Positions 11,085 through 26,689 of a DNA stretch of 64,000 nt are shown one piece after another. The notes beneath the pieces are model-generated. The model saw only the letters and a list, made by a program, of their open reading frames with translations, was not told the origin of the DNA and ran no database searches. Made by a program: the position numbers and the translations under genes. This DNA comes from Mugil cephalus. Taxonomy: Eukaryota > Chordata > Actinopteri > Mugiliformes > Mugilidae. The stretch covers positions 8,236,001 through 8,300,000 of the forward strand of contig NC_061772.1 in assembly GCF_022458985.1 (NCBI RefSeq), read 5' to 3'. Every line of letters begins with the position of its first letter. Position 1 is the first letter of the stretch.

Positions 11085-12110
11085 ACTACTTCATCAAGTA
11101 ATCAGCTCTGTGAAGTTCTCCAGCACCTCTTCAACCTGAGCCTACACCTTCAGAGAGTGCCAGTGCTCTGGAAAACATCCTGCCCGGTCCCGGTGCTGCT
11201 GCACTGGAGGACTACAGGCCGGTAACACCGACCTCTCGCATCACGAAGGTCATGGAGAGACTGGTTCTGAATACAGGGACCTGGTCGACCGCTTTGTGAA
11301 GTGGTGTGGGGAGAACCACCTGCAGCTCAACGTGACGAAGACGAAGGAGATGGTGATGGACTTCAGGAGGAACAAGCCCCTGCCCTCTCCTGTCTGCATC
11401 AGTGGGACGGATGTGGAGATGGTACCTGCGTACAAGTACCTGGGGGTCTCACTGGACAATAAACTGGACTGGTCCAACAACACAGAGGCCGTCTACAAGA
11501 AGGGTCTGAGTCGGCTTTACTTCCTGAGGAGGCTCAGGTCCTTCAGTGTCTGCAACAAGATGCTGCAGATGTTCTATCAGTCTGTTGTGGCAAGTACCAT
11601 CTTCTTTGCTGTGGTGTCCTGGGGTGCAGACATCAAGGCAAAGGACACTAACAGACTAAACAAACTCATCAGATAGAAAATCTCCACTGACCCCTCACAC
11701 CCTGGACACTATCTATTCAGACTCCTCCCCTCAGGCTGGCGTTACAGATGACTGTACGCCAGCACAAAAACAGTTTCTTTCCCTGGCCTGTTGCTCTGAT
11801 GAACTGAGCAGTCACAGACTATGTGACCATCCTCATAATAACTCCCATTACATTTTGTACATAGTACTTATCATATTCATGTTCATACTCACTGTGCATA
11901 CTATATACAGATGCATAGATGTGTAATTCTGAAAGTCTATTTATGTTGTACAGTTTTTTCTATTCCTCCTTCATACGTTCTATTTTTATGCTCATAGTGT
12001 TGTTCTTTATTTTTGTTGTACCAGTGAGCAAAGCGACCGGAGTCAAATTCCTTGTATGTGTTCACATACCTGGCCCATAAAGCTGATTCTGATTCTGATT
12101 GTGATTCTTC
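11085..12110 (+). mobile_element. decayed L2/CR1-clade LINE, 5'-truncated with internal deletion
   Basis: Two reverse-transcriptase pieces on the plus strand belong to the fish L2 pattern: QHLFNLSLHLQRVPVLWK at about 11,120-11,175, and from 11,296 HLQLNVTKTKEMVMDFRRN with YKYLGVSLDNKLDW and SRLYFLRRLRSFSVC. Between them, near 11,270, most of the central polymerase domain is missing. The frame stops at 11,674. The element closes with a GATTCT-type tandem tail near 12,085-12,106, the usual L2 3' end. It cannot encode a working enzyme. Confidence 0.85.
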
Positions 12111-13190
12111 TACAGATACATCTGGTTGTCCTGGCTGTCTAGTTTTTCCTCCCAGACTGAGTCATCTAAAAGATACGTGCTTCACACAAGAACACACAGG
12201 AAGGATGATGCCTTCGATTTAATGCCAGCCAAGGCCAGACTGTCCTAACCTGCACAGAGATTCTTCTCAGGTGAAAAGTCTCGTCACATTTCCTTTTAAT
12301 GAAATAAATGGTTCAAACTAATTGTCAGTAACTTGGTCCGGACTGTTTAATAAAACTAGTGTCGTGATGACAGTGTCACTTTGGAAAAGTGAGAAGATAT
12401 TTTCAAACAATCAATGAATGAACAGAGAAAAAGGGATTTTTTTCAAGTGCTAGTTCATTTTGAGGTTTTGTGCTATATTTCTTCTGTGACATGCCTTCCT
12501 GTACAGAATTAGAAAGGAAACATCCAAAAATAACAGAGCTAAGAGTTTATTTTATTTTCTACATTTTTCTACCAGAAATGTGTGCAACTTTATAGGTTAA
12601 TATAACATGTGCATACTAAACATAACTTTTCTAAACCTAGTACAAACTTGTAATGTCTATAATGTGTATAATAATGCACTATATATAATATACAAAATAT
12701 TTGATTTCTAAGACTACATTTATTTTTCTTGTTGAAGGTACTTTCTGATTTATGGGACGATAAATCAGACCTTTGACTTTCATATGTGAACAAAATGAAA
12801 TAAGAATTTTGAACTTTACCCACTGGTTAAGATTTATGTTCTGGAAATGTATTAAATTAGCTCATATTTTACCAGTTCATACCCAGTTTCTGTGTTTAAA
12901 ACATAACATTTCCGAAAACCTGTAATCAGCTGGGGAAGCTCCATGGGAATATTCAGTGTATTAGAGGAAAATGTTACTGTCATCATAATAAAGATAATCA
13001 GTCGTCACAATGAGTGTATGTATTGGTTTTCATTTTGTACTTAAGCAACTGCAACCAATATCACATTTATGCCACATGAATTTAGCAGAATAGACAGTAC
13101 AGCCTGTTAATCTGGATGTAACTGAAGTGTGCAGATGTATGAAGTAGGAAACAGTGTTTTTACTCTGGTGTCGTAACGGCCGTTTGCTTT
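12111..13190. other. intergenic, no recognised feature
   Basis: AT-rich DNA between the LINE and the rab27a promoter. I see no coding exons or recognisable repeats. Confidence 0.5.
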
Positions 13191-13245
13191 AGTCGGCTAA
13201 CGTCGGTTAACGTCGGCTAACGTCGGTTAACGTCGGCTAACGTCG
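13191..13245. repeat. 10-bp tandem repeat at the rab27a promoter
   Basis: Five and a half copies of CGTCGG(C/T)TAA alternate strictly between the C and T variants, so the higher-order unit is 20 bp. The repeat is CpG-containing and sits directly upstream of the GC-rich first exon of rab27a. Confidence 0.9.
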
Positions 13246-13474
13246 CTCCGCGGGGAGGAGCCGTTTCCCTCCAGCTACAACCACACGGAAAGTAAAGGTG
13301 GTGCTCAGTGTTAATGAGGCAGCTCTCATGTCAACTAATAGGCCGGCGCCGACGGACAAACTAAAGTCGTCATTTATTCACGTTTCCTGAAGCCTTCATC
13401 CCACCTCGGCTACTTTTGTCTTGTTTCTTTTTAAAGACCCCGACGCAGCGCGCAGAAGAAACGCCCTGCGGCTG
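13246..13474 (+). promoter_or_regulatory. rab27a: rab27a GC-rich promoter and noncoding exon 1
   Basis: A CpG-rich patch (CTCCGCGGGGAGGAG, GGCCGGCGCCGACGG, GACGCAGCGCGCAG) ends in a strong donor, CGGCTG|GTGAGT, at 13,474/13,475. The next plausible acceptor in the same direction is at 22,137, 16 bases before the rab27a ATG. This is therefore read as the noncoding first exon and core promoter. The 5' boundary is a guess. Confidence 0.55.
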
Positions 13475-16400
13475 GTGAGTACTTGACTCAGGAAATGTCG
13501 GGCGAACAAACCAGCCTGTAGCATCTGTCAGAAGTTAGCAAGAGGCTGAAAACTTTTTTTTATTTTATTTTACTTCTCTCCGCGTCGGTTGTTTGCTTTC
13601 AGGAGTGGCTGCCGGTGTTGCTGGCTGTCACATTCAGCCCTTCACGCTGCTGGCGCCGGGGAACATTTTTACACCTGCCTTATCCTCCTCAGAGCTGTTA
13701 GCTTTCCACACACTTGCCCAATAACGGATAACACTGCTTATATAGAGAGAGGCAGAAAACGCGTGTCTCCAAGCAGGGCACACTAACATGTATCTCAGGG
13801 CCTGGGCTTGTTGGGGCGCATATGTTGGCAGCAGCGTGTCTGACACAGGGAGCTGGGAAGTTCTGCGTCTAACTCGTCTTGGAAAGATCCATGTTCAGGA
13901 TTAAAAAGCAATTAGTTCTTGCACAAGTGACAGCCACATGAGTACCAGCTGAGGGACATTAGGTTTTGTTTCGGTTAATTGATTTGACCATGGGGGCGAG
14001 TGTTGTGTGCTGTTACTCCTGATAAATCTTCTCAATGCATTTTTAATAACCCAATAGTTACCAGACCAAAGTTTTAAAGATGCACGTCCACCATATCCAG
14101 TAATCGGGGTCTATTCTGCTCCTCACTTCTTTTTTTATCACCCCGTTTATTTGGACTATTTAAGCTGCATGGTACTGGCATGTCCCAGCATTTTCCCAAG
14201 GAGCTGCCTGCCTCTGTGTTGGCCAGATGCCCAGGGTGGGTCTACACTTTTTTTTTTTTTTCTTAGCCCTGTCAAATGATTAAAGCTGCTTTTTTGTTTG
14301 CCGTTCTTCAAGGGAGGTAGTAAAAGCCTGGAAGAGACTGCCCCTGGGTCCATTCCTGCTGCAAAAGAAAACGCCAAAACCTACCGTTCAGGAAACTCGA
14401 TTGTCTGATTTAAACTTGGCCAAGACATTTAAAAACAACAGACATATTACACAACACAGATGTCCCAATTATATCCACAGACTTAGATACTGTTGTTGTA
14501 AATAATGATAAATGAATCCTAGAAACAACTTAAATAGCACCTTAAACTAATCCAAGAGGTGTCAAAAAATAATCCGATTCATCAGACAGTGACAGTACAG
14601 CATGGTGTCAACAGAAAACTACCCAATTATCAGCTGATACTCATGTTTTTGGATCACACCGGTGCAACACAGGTTTTTATTTTATTTTGTTTTCAAAAAT
14701 CATGCCCTTTGCCCACGTACATGTGGGCACCCACCGAACCCCCCTGTGGTTTTTAGTAGTAGCATGTATTACGTCACCACAAAACATACTGAAATCATAA
14801 AGGCCTTCGATGTGATCGTGCACTTCTCCAGATTTCACATGAAAGCAGTTTATTAGCGCCGTAACTGTTTAATCAACGATTTTGTGGCATCATTTTTAAA
14901 TAGATATTCACTTGTTTTATGGTTTGAAACAGTGAATTGATAACTGATATAAATGTTTGTCCTAGTGGTGCATGATTATTTGCCAAACTACGTGGCACTT
15001 GATTTGTTTACCAGGAACTAGAAGTGCCAGTCTTTAATTGTGGATGCTTCTGACCTTCAAGGCAGTTTCCTTGTTTGACTGGTTTGTTCATATATCAAGT
15101 AAAAGTACTGCATCACTATTTTTTTTAATGTGACAGTAACATGCTCTCGCATCGTTATGTGTAGCTGTTTCCTCTGGCCTAGATTAAATCGTTCTCTTGT
15201 TGTTAATGACACCAGCAAGTTTAGTTAAGATAAACATCAGGCTCAGGTCTGCCCTGCTGATTGTAAGGCTTTTTCCGCTGAAGTGGAGTCTGGTATTTTG
15301 TGACACTTTAAACTCTTAGAAGGACAAGGATTCGTTTGTTTTCTGCTAAAAGGTTGTGGGAAACATGAGACTGTCCAGTGTTATTTCTTGTTCAAATTAG
15401 TTTAACTCGCATGTTTTCTAAGGTCTGAAAAGTGATTCACTAAAGTTAATATATTAAGATTGTAATTAGAAGATCTCTGCATCACTGCACAGTGCGATTC
15501 ACAGTGAGGATTTTGATTTTGATTCAGAGAATACATATGTTTCTTGCCAACTTTCTGTATTATTATTTTTACTTATTTTTTTAAATATCTGTTCTTGTCT
15601 GCCTCTTTGACAGCAAACAAGAATCATGTGTTTCATTTGGAGCGGTTTCCACTGAGCGGTGCAGCACAGTTTGGGACATTGTTGGTTCTGACAGGTTTAT
15701 GTAGGGCAGTAAAGAGGGCAAGACTTCTCGTTCTTTCTGATTGTTTACTGCACTCTGTGTTTTCTTGCCTAACGCAACGGAAGATCATACTCTGCCATCA
15801 GAGCTTGCTTCCTTTTCACAGCTGTGATAGGACTGGGAAGTGCAGTTTGACAAGGAAATGGTCTCGCAATTTTAGAGTTTAACATACTTTGTTACTCTTA
15901 TGGTTTAGCGCGTCAGCATTTGCTTTCATTTCTCTGTAACACTTATTTGTAAAATTAAGTTCATTCTATTTTTGTATACAAATGTGGCTCAATAACAAAT
16001 TGCCCGATGAGCAGGTCTGATAACGGTCTGCAGAAATATGCTGACACAATCGGCGCTCAAGAGAGTGTGGTTTAGCTTTACTGTGTCACTTGTGTGACAT
16101 GTTTTTACTGAAACAGATATCAAATTTCTGTGTCAGGGTTGTAATTAGCATAACATGATGGTAAACTTTGTCCACAGCTGTCATGAATGAATAATTGACA
16201 ACATCTTTAAACAAGACTGTTCGTCTTAATCGGTGAAGACATTCGACTATACAAAACGTAAAGCTTATTAGTGCTAATGATTTTGTGTAGGGATCACGTT
16301 ACAGTGTTTTGGTGGGTTGTAGTACTGTACACCAAGCCGACCGTCATCTGATTTGCAGTGTGTGGCTTTCGGTGAGTGTCTATAACCCTGTTTTTATCAG

Positions 16401-17704
16401 GGTGTCTCTGTGAGCACTAGTGTGACCCCTGTTACCAGTGTACGAAAATAAAAATGGACGTAAGGAAGTTAAACAAAATGACAAAGTTCACATAGCACAG
16501 AGAAAGCTCTTGCAGAAGCCCTTCTCATCTTTATCTCATATGAACATTCAAACACACAAATATTTTCACAATGATATGACTGTAGTGTGAATATGTAGAC
16601 ATAATGATCACCATGATTTAGGGGAGGCCATCTCTGTTCAGTGTATTTTTAACTAGTGACCTAACTAAAAAGTCCAGAGGAGATTCGCACCTTCATGCTT
16701 TACTGTACTTTTACTGCAGGATGGTTGAAAGTTTTAGACATATAATCCTGGTTTGATATTTGTTTACTTTAAAAGCTCATCTACAAAAGTTCTTTCTGTT
16801 CATGTTTTGTTTCATAAATTCATCATTGATTTTGAGCTTATGAATGGTTAATAACTTTAGTTGTGGTTGTAAATCTCATTAATCCCTGAAGATGTATTAT
16901 AGGATGTAGTTTAATTAATAATAGAGGGCTGATTAATGGACACTCTTCCTTGATTATGGATAGATTTATAAAGCATTTTGAAAACATAGATCTTTACAAA
17001 AGAGTAAATTGTATGATGAAGGATTAGTAAACGCTGGATAAAGTGTATAAAGCAAAGCCTATACTTTCACATCAACAGGAAAGGGAATTTAAAACACAAT
17101 CGTTTAATTGACATTTAGTGAGAGGAGATTCCAGGATTTGTGTAATAGTTGATGGTAACTAATCCAACCTGAGCTGCTTCTTGCAGCTGTGATGGGAAGC
17201 CCTATGTCTAAATAAAACTTTATTTATAACATTTTAACCTACCTGAGTTAAAACAGGTCTGTGAGCAGGAATGTTGACGTCACACTTGTCAGGTTTAGTG
17301 ATCTTGGCTCCGTTTATGGTCACGTCAGTGCTTGTAGAAACTCTTCCCAGCATGGTCCATTTATCATGCATCTTAATTTTGCACAAGACCTTAATCTTCT
17401 TATGGCTCCAGATGAAAGGTTCAGTGGAGGATACGGGGAAAGAATGTAATGCCATGGTCATATGATACATTCACGCTTTCTTTGGATTGTTTTCACCATA
17501 AGTAGTCGACCATTACAAACGAGAATGCTTCGTTCTAGATAAACAGTGGTGTGATTCTGAATCCCATTTCATTTAAGAAAATATGTTCTTCTGCATTGAT
17601 CTCCTTAATTAAAACCGACGTTCATTTTAAAATGTTTAGAATTGTGATTGGAGCAAAATTATAACTCCATTCAGGACTTTACCTTGTGTGTGTTTTGATA
17701 TGTA

Positions 17705-17785
17705 CAGGTGCTGGCCAGTAAATTAGAATATCATCAAAAAGTTGAATTATTTCAGTAATTCCATTCAAAAGGTGAAACTTGTATA
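17705..17785 (+). repeat. left terminal inverted repeat of the Tc1 element
   Basis: This pairs with 19,240-19,320. Differences are at repeat position 23 (A versus G) and near position 74, so the insertion is young or well preserved. Confidence 0.93.
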
Positions 17786-18021
17786 CTGTATACTTTCCTT
17801 CCACACATAGTGATATATTTCAAGTGTTTATTCATTTTCATTTTTATTATTACAACTGACAGCTAATGAAAACACCAAATTCAGTATCTCAGAAAATTAG
17901 AATATTCTGAAAAGGCTCAATATAGAAGACACCTGGTGCCACACTAATCAGCTGATTAACTCAAAACACCTGCAAAGGCCTTTAAAAGGTTCCTCAGTCT
18001 TGTTCTGAAGGCTCCACAATC

Positions 18022-19032
18022 ATGGGGAAGACTTCTGACTTAACAGTTGTCCAAAAGACGACCATTGACACCTTGTACAAGGAGGGCAAGACACAAAAGT
18101 TGATTGCTAAAGAAGCTGGCTGTTCGCAGAGCTCTGTGTCCAAGCACATTAACAGACAGGCGAAGGGACGGAAAAAATGTGGTAGAAAAAAGTGTACAAG
18201 CTCTAGGGATAACCGCACCCTGCAGAGAATTGTGACGACAAACCCATTCAAAAATGTGGGGGAGATCCACAAAGAGTGGACTGCAGCTGGAGTCAGCGCT
18301 TCAAGAACCACCACGAAGAGACGCATGAAAGACATGGGATTCAGCTGTCGCATTCCGTGTGTCAAGCCACTCTTGAACAAGAAACAGCGTAAGAAGCATC
18401 TCGCCTGGGCCAAGGATAAAAAGGACTGGACTGCTGCTGAGTGGTCCAAAGTTATGTTTTCTGATGAAAGCAAATTTTGCATTTCCTTTGGAAATCAAGG
18501 ACCCAGACCCAGAGTCTGGAGGAAGAGCGGAGAAGCACAGAATCCACGTTGCATGAGGTCCAGTGTAAAGTTTCCACCGTCAGTGATGGTGTGGGGCGCC
18601 ATGTCATCTGCCGGTGTTGGCCCACTCTGTTTCCTGAGGTCCAAGGTCAATGCAGCTGTCTACCAGGAAGTTTTAGAGCACTTCATGCTTCCTGCTGCTG
18701 ACCAACTTTATGGAGATGCAGATTTCACTTTTCAACAGGACTTGGCACCTGCACACAGTGCCAACACCACCAGTACCTGGTTCAAGGACCATGGTATCCC
18801 TGTCCTTGATTGGCCAGCAAACTCGCCTGACCTTAACCCCATAGAAAATCTATGGGGTATTGTGAAGCGGAAGATGCAATGCGCTAGACCCAACAATGCA
18901 GAGCAGCTGAAGACGACTATCAGAGCAACCTGGGCTCTCATAACACCTGAGCAGTGCCACAGACTGATCGAGTCCATGCCACGCCGCATTAATGCAGTGA
19001 TTGAGGCAAAAGGAGCCCCGACTAAGTATTGA
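18022..19032 (+). CDS. Tc1/mariner transposase, intact DD34E
   Basis: The gene encodes 336 residues without a stop or frameshift, starting at an ATG in the context CAATCATGG. Residues 1-60 form the paired-type helix-turn-helix with a basic GRKKCGRKK hook. The catalytic triad is complete: D148 in VMFSDESKF, D240 in FQQDLAPAH and E275 in SPDLNPIENLW, with exactly 34 residues between D240 and E275. The family norm QQDNAPxH is changed to QQDLAPAH just after the second Asp, and whether that reduces activity is unknown. Length and layout are normal for Tc1 (about 340 residues). It would catalyse cut-and-paste movement of this element and related copies. Its usage is independent of rab27a. Confidence 0.95.
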   Translation: MGKTSDLTVVQKTTIDTLYKEGKTQKLIAKEAGCSQSSVSKHINRQAKGRKKCGRKKCTSSRDNRTLQRIVTTNPFKNVGEIHKEWTAAGVSASRTTTKRRMKDMGFSCRIPCVKPLLNKKQRKKHLAWAKDKKDWTAAEWSKVMFSDESKFCISFGNQGPRPRVWRKSGEAQNPRCMRSSVKFPPSVMVWGAMSSAGVGPLCFLRSKVNAAVYQEVLEHFMLPAADQLYGDADFTFQQDLAPAHSANTTSTWFKDHGIPVLDWPANSPDLNPIENLWGIVKRKMQCARPNNAEQLKTTIRATWALITPEQCHRLIESMPRRINAVIEAKGAPTKY

Positions 19033-19239
19033 GTGCTATACATGCGCATGCTTTTCATGTTCATTCTTTTCAGTTGGCCAACATTTCTAAAAAAAACATT
19101 TTTTTCATTGGCCTTTTCAATATTCTAATTTTTTGAGATGCCAAATTTGGAGTTTTCATTAGTTGTCACTTATAAATATCAAAATTAAAAGAAATAAACA
19201 TTGGAAATACATCGGTCTGTGTGCATTGCATGAATATAA

Positions 19240-19320
19240 TGTACAAATTTCACCTTTTGAATGGAATTACTGAAATAATTCAACTTTTTGATGATATCCT
19301 AATTTACTGGCCAGCACCTG
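19240..19320 (-). repeat. right terminal inverted repeat of the Tc1 element
   Basis: Reverse complement of 17,705-17,785 with two mismatches, followed by the TA target-site copy. Confidence 0.93.
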
Positions 19321-19609
19321 TATCTTTGGCTGGAGAGAATGTAAAATGCTTGTCACTGTGTGAGCATGATGAAACACCTCTTAGATTTCCCACATTACCC
19401 TGCAGTGCCATCAGTTGTACATATCTACACCTGGAATTCATACAGAATAAGGGAGAAGTGTAAAACATGTGGTCAGGCTGAATCGACTACCTTAAAGGTC
19501 CAGACTAAAGTCTAATTTAGATGGACCAAAACATGTTACTTTGAAATATGTCAGAAAATGAGAGACCATTCCTCCAATGTAACAGAAGTACATAATGATT
19601 ATATACATA

Positions 19610-20791
19610 CACACAGACCCAGAAATATTTGGACAGTGACACATCTACATGATTTGAGCTCTGCATGCCACCACATGTATGTGAAATGAAACAACTGGGA
19701 TAAAGTTGAAGAGCAGACTGTCGGGTTTAATTCAAGGGGTTAAACAAAAATATCCCATCGAATGTTAAGGAATAATAACCGTCGTTAAATAAAGTCTTCA
19801 AATTTCAGGGCCTCACAAGTAATGGACAAATTAACATAGGCAGAATTGAGAATCGTTCACAGGCAACGACTGCCTGAAGTCTGGATCCCATGACATCACC
19901 AAACTGTTGTAGCGCATATAAACTTTGCTGCATTTTGGCTGAATGTGAGCAGAAAGTATGTCCCTATACACTTCAGAATTTATTTCACTGCTTATGTCTT
20001 CTGTCACGTCATCAATAAACACTAGTGACTCAGTGCTGTTGGAAGCTCTGCATGACCATGCATCAGACTGCCACCACCAAGTTTTATAGAAGATGTGTGC
20101 TTTGGATCATCAGCTGTTCCAAGTCTTCTGCATACTTTCTTCTTCCCATCATCCTGGTACAGGTTGACCTTAACTCAGTGTGTCCAAGGAATGCTGTCCT
20201 AGAACTGGGCTGACTTCTTCAGAAGTCTAATCTGGCCTTTCTGTTTCTGAGGCTGATTAATGGTTTGCACCTTGTGGTGAACCCTCTGTATTTACTCTCA
20301 CAAAGTCTTCTGTTTATTGTAGACTTAGATACTGATACATCTACTTCCTGCAGCGTGCTCTTCACTTGGTTTAATGGTGTGAAGGGTTTTTCTTCACCGT
20401 GGAAAGGATCCTGCGATGATATGTTGTACTTTGATTGAGATCTTTGACTACATGTTGTGGGTTCACACCAACAGCTTCTAAATGCAAAAGCCACACCTGG
20501 AATCAATCCCAGATCTTTTACCTGCTTAAATGATGAAGGATTAATGAGAGAATAGCCCATGTAAGAGCTTTCGGGTTAACTGTCCTATTACTTTTGGTCC
20601 CTTTAAAAAGAGGCAGCTACATATTAAAGAGCTGTAATTCCTAAACCCTTCCTCCAATTTGGATGTGAATACCATCAAATTACAGCTGAGAGTCTGCACT
20701 TTAAACCACATTGATTATATGACAGTATCTTGAACAAACGCCTAAAATAGCAAAACTTGTGTCAGTGTCCAAATATATATGGACCTGACTG
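19610..20791 (-). mobile_element. decayed second Tc1-type element in rab27a intron 1
   Basis: Ends resemble the fish family whose repeats read CAGACC...AAATATTTGGACAGTGACAC; the right end read in reverse is CAGTCAGGTCCATATATATT. Flanking TA is present. Transposase remnants lie on the minus strand at about 20,219-20,400, with SVSKSTINRRL and SKYRGFTTRCKPLISL recognisable as the N-terminal DNA-binding domain and linker. The catalytic part is broken by stops and deletions; the whole is about 1.18 kb against about 1.6 kb for a full element. It lies 290 bp from the intact Tc1 but is a different family. Confidence 0.8.
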
Positions 20792-22144
20792 TATGTGACT
20801 GACTCCTGATGGACCTTTAATAATGGACATAATGGACTTGGTTAACTATTGTGTTGACATCCAGTATATCAACACTGGCATGTTGCTGGGACAATGTTCC
20901 TCATGCATATTTACTTCAGAAAACAGACACATTTCTGTATTTGCTTTCATAACCCCTGACATAGTGAGGACAAATATATGTAACAATGATAGGCAGTAAC
21001 TGTTAAATCAACCATTTGTACTCGAGTACACTAACACACGCTAGTTTCCATCACCAGCGTCACAGTCTGTTGTTTATTCAGCTTAATTAGACCTTTTTTT
21101 CTGTAATATCCTGAAAGACAGACTAAACACTGCCACAGGGTTTTGGTTTGGTGATGACCTGTTTGTCCAGGTTAATAATGGCTGGTGTAAAAGCTAATAG
21201 TTGGTGAGGACCATGTAACAAGTGGACTTACTCTGGGATGGTTACCTTTATAGCATTAGTCTGGAGAACTTTATTGTATACATTTCTTATTAGTCTGGAG
21301 GTCTAGTCAGCCCGATTTAGTAAACTAGCTCATTTAGAGCATCAAGGAAGTAAATGGTTAATTTTCTATACAGTGCACTGCATTTAATTGTAAAACATGT
21401 GGCGTATTAAATATCCTGACATTGAAATGAAAATAAAGTAGTGTCCATGCCAACACAAACCTTTTCGGTAGCATTTCCTCAATGCTTCCCATGCAAGTGT
21501 CTATGATGCTATTTTGTTAGTGTAGGTCTGTGTCTCTCAGCCTCAATCCCATAGGTTTGTACTGAAGACATGAGATACATCTTTCTATGGCAGCTCTAGT
21601 GTTAAGCAAATATTATTCGAGCAGAAGTAACTTTGCATTCCTATGATGTCAGGGTAATTTGTTCCTGACTAGGGAAAGTCCTGTGAATGCCCCCTCAAGT
21701 CATAAGAATAAGTGGGAGATGTTGGTACAGACATGGTAACACTAACACAAATATGCTAAATTACTTTTTAGCAAGACTACAGATTGACACGCACGCAAAG
21801 TTATCAAGTGGCTCAATTTCCTTGTCTGCTACAGAAATATTGCAAACAGCTCTCGGTGTCTTTGCTGGTTGAATACACATTTAATGCCCTCAATGGCTCT
21901 GAGTAGTAAGTGTAGTAGTGAGTAGTAAGTTGTAACAAGACACAGATGAAACATTTTGTGTATTCATGCAGCCTTCTTAAATATTACAAGCACCATGCAT
22001 ATTGATGATTGTGATCAATTGTGTGTAGTGCCTCACAATTTCAGTGTTTAATTTGAGGGATGGGAAAACAAACCGCACTCATTTTTATGTATTTTTTTTG
22101 TTTGCCAATTATTGTGACTGGATTTTTTTTGTTTCAGAAATTAA

Positions 22145-25001
<2,857 letters not shown>

Positions 25002-26240
25002 AGTGATTTTAGTTTCAGTGCAACGTATTATCGGTGGGAAAAGAGGAAGACGTCCAAGTATAATTAAGTGGGAACTTAACATTATTTGTGCCTTGTGCCC
25101 CACAAACCAGAATATTGTGTCACTGGCGGGCTGTATAGTTTGACAGTACTCAGTGAAATGCCTTTCGAATGTTTGCAATTCGTTTGAATTCATATACAGA
25201 CCATTTTGAGAAATTAATTCATGTCGGTTGTGAGTGTGGGATATTTATTTCTTATGATGCCTAGCTTAAATATTTTGATGATCAGTTGAATATGACTGAT
25301 CACATTTTCAGATATAAACTTTATCCTCCACATCACAGAAATGTGAGCTGCCGCGCCACGTGCTATAAATATAATGTTGATAACGGCTAAAAGACGTAGC
25401 TCACACTGACCATTCTGCTTTGGCTTGATGGACAATTAACACTCTTGTATTTTCTTCTCTAAATCTTTTTGCTTGTTTGCCTGTAAAACATGAATTGCAG
25501 AAAACAGTTTCAATGAATCACAGACACTTTATTATGTGCAGTTTATCACAATTAAGTTTGATTTAGATATAGAATATGTCATAAAAAGGTAAAGGAAGTA
25601 GGGCAGTAACTCAGGAACACAGTTGATTCAGGTTATTTCTCTCTTCCATGGTGCCAAAGTTCACAAACGTAACAATAGGAAACATCGCGGTTTTCTTTCA
25701 TGCCTGTCTACACCCTTGACTAAAACCTGTTTAATAGTAAACATATTTCTCTTTGGTAGATCATACACCCTCAAGCCTTAAAATCAACAAATTATTTTTA
25801 TTATTCTGGGATTTTCCACTTACCGTATGTCTGACTTCATAAAAAATTAATAGAACAACCTTCAGGGAAATAAGCAGAGATGCTATTTCTTCATAACAAT
25901 CGTTTCTCTATGGTTCATCAGATGATCTGGTTTATCAACTGCAGCTAATTGACAGTGGAGTATTCAATTTCAGCTTTTATATTTAACACATAAAACACTG
26001 TTAAATGACATTGTATTTTAGTGTTTCACTCACAAGTCCACCTTTGTTTTACACTGTCATTCGTTGCTGTATAAAAGGTTTTATTAAAGACAGGATTATT
26101 TTTCTCTCTCTCTCTCTCATTTTACAAGTTCAAATATTTGAAAATATGTCACTTAGTATGAATTAAGTCATGATAAACAAAAATGTGTCATAGTGCCATA
26201 CTTTCATATGCAAAACGTGTAACTTATGTCCAAAAATAAA
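25002..26240 (+). other. rab27a: rab27a 3'UTR and downstream sequence
   Basis: AT-rich sequence without coding potential. A canonical AATAAA at 26,235-26,240 is the best poly(A) signal candidate, with other ATTAAA strings before it (for instance near 26,083). A (TC)n run of about eight units is at 26,103-26,118. Sequence from 26,241 to about 26,680 is AT-rich spacer before vrk3. Confidence 0.45.
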
Positions 26241-26689
26241 CATTTGTATTTATGTATTCCTTGAACTGTCTAATTTTATGTGATCATATCAAGCAAATGT
26301 TCCCTAATGACACGATGATGAATGATATGATTTTTCAACCATGATGTGCTTGTGTACCATTACTTTTATGATTTTTTTATCCTCACTATTTATGAACAAA
26401 GCGTCATAAAGGTATAGATATTTTTTCCAAATTTATGTTAAGTTTAAAGCAATTACATTAGATATATGAAAACAGCAATTTTCTCATGATGAATAATGAT
26501 GCGTCTGCATGTCACAATTTTACACTGATAAAAATGGTTAAATGTGCCCATAATAGTAATTGTAATTAATTCACATATTTCCACATTTTGATTGTATAAT
26601 CAGTGATTACAATGTGCTTTTTAACGTATTAACTTTGTTACATTTGATTAAAAAAGCTGCAACTCTCCCAAGGCCCCGGAGGGGGCGCT

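Larger units (their letters stand above)
17705..19320 (+). mobile_element. complete Tc1-like DNA transposon in rab27a intron 1
   Basis: The 1,616-bp element begins CAGGTGCTGGCCAGTAAAT and ends with its reverse complement, flanked by TA on both sides (17,703-17,704 and 19,321-19,322). The outer terminal inverted repeats match over about 80 bp with two differences. A second copy of the AATTAGAATAT core lies about 175 bp inside each end (near 17,895 and 19,125), giving the IR/DR layout seen in Sleeping Beauty-type elements. One uninterrupted transposase gene runs through the middle in the same direction as rab27a. Confidence 0.95.
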
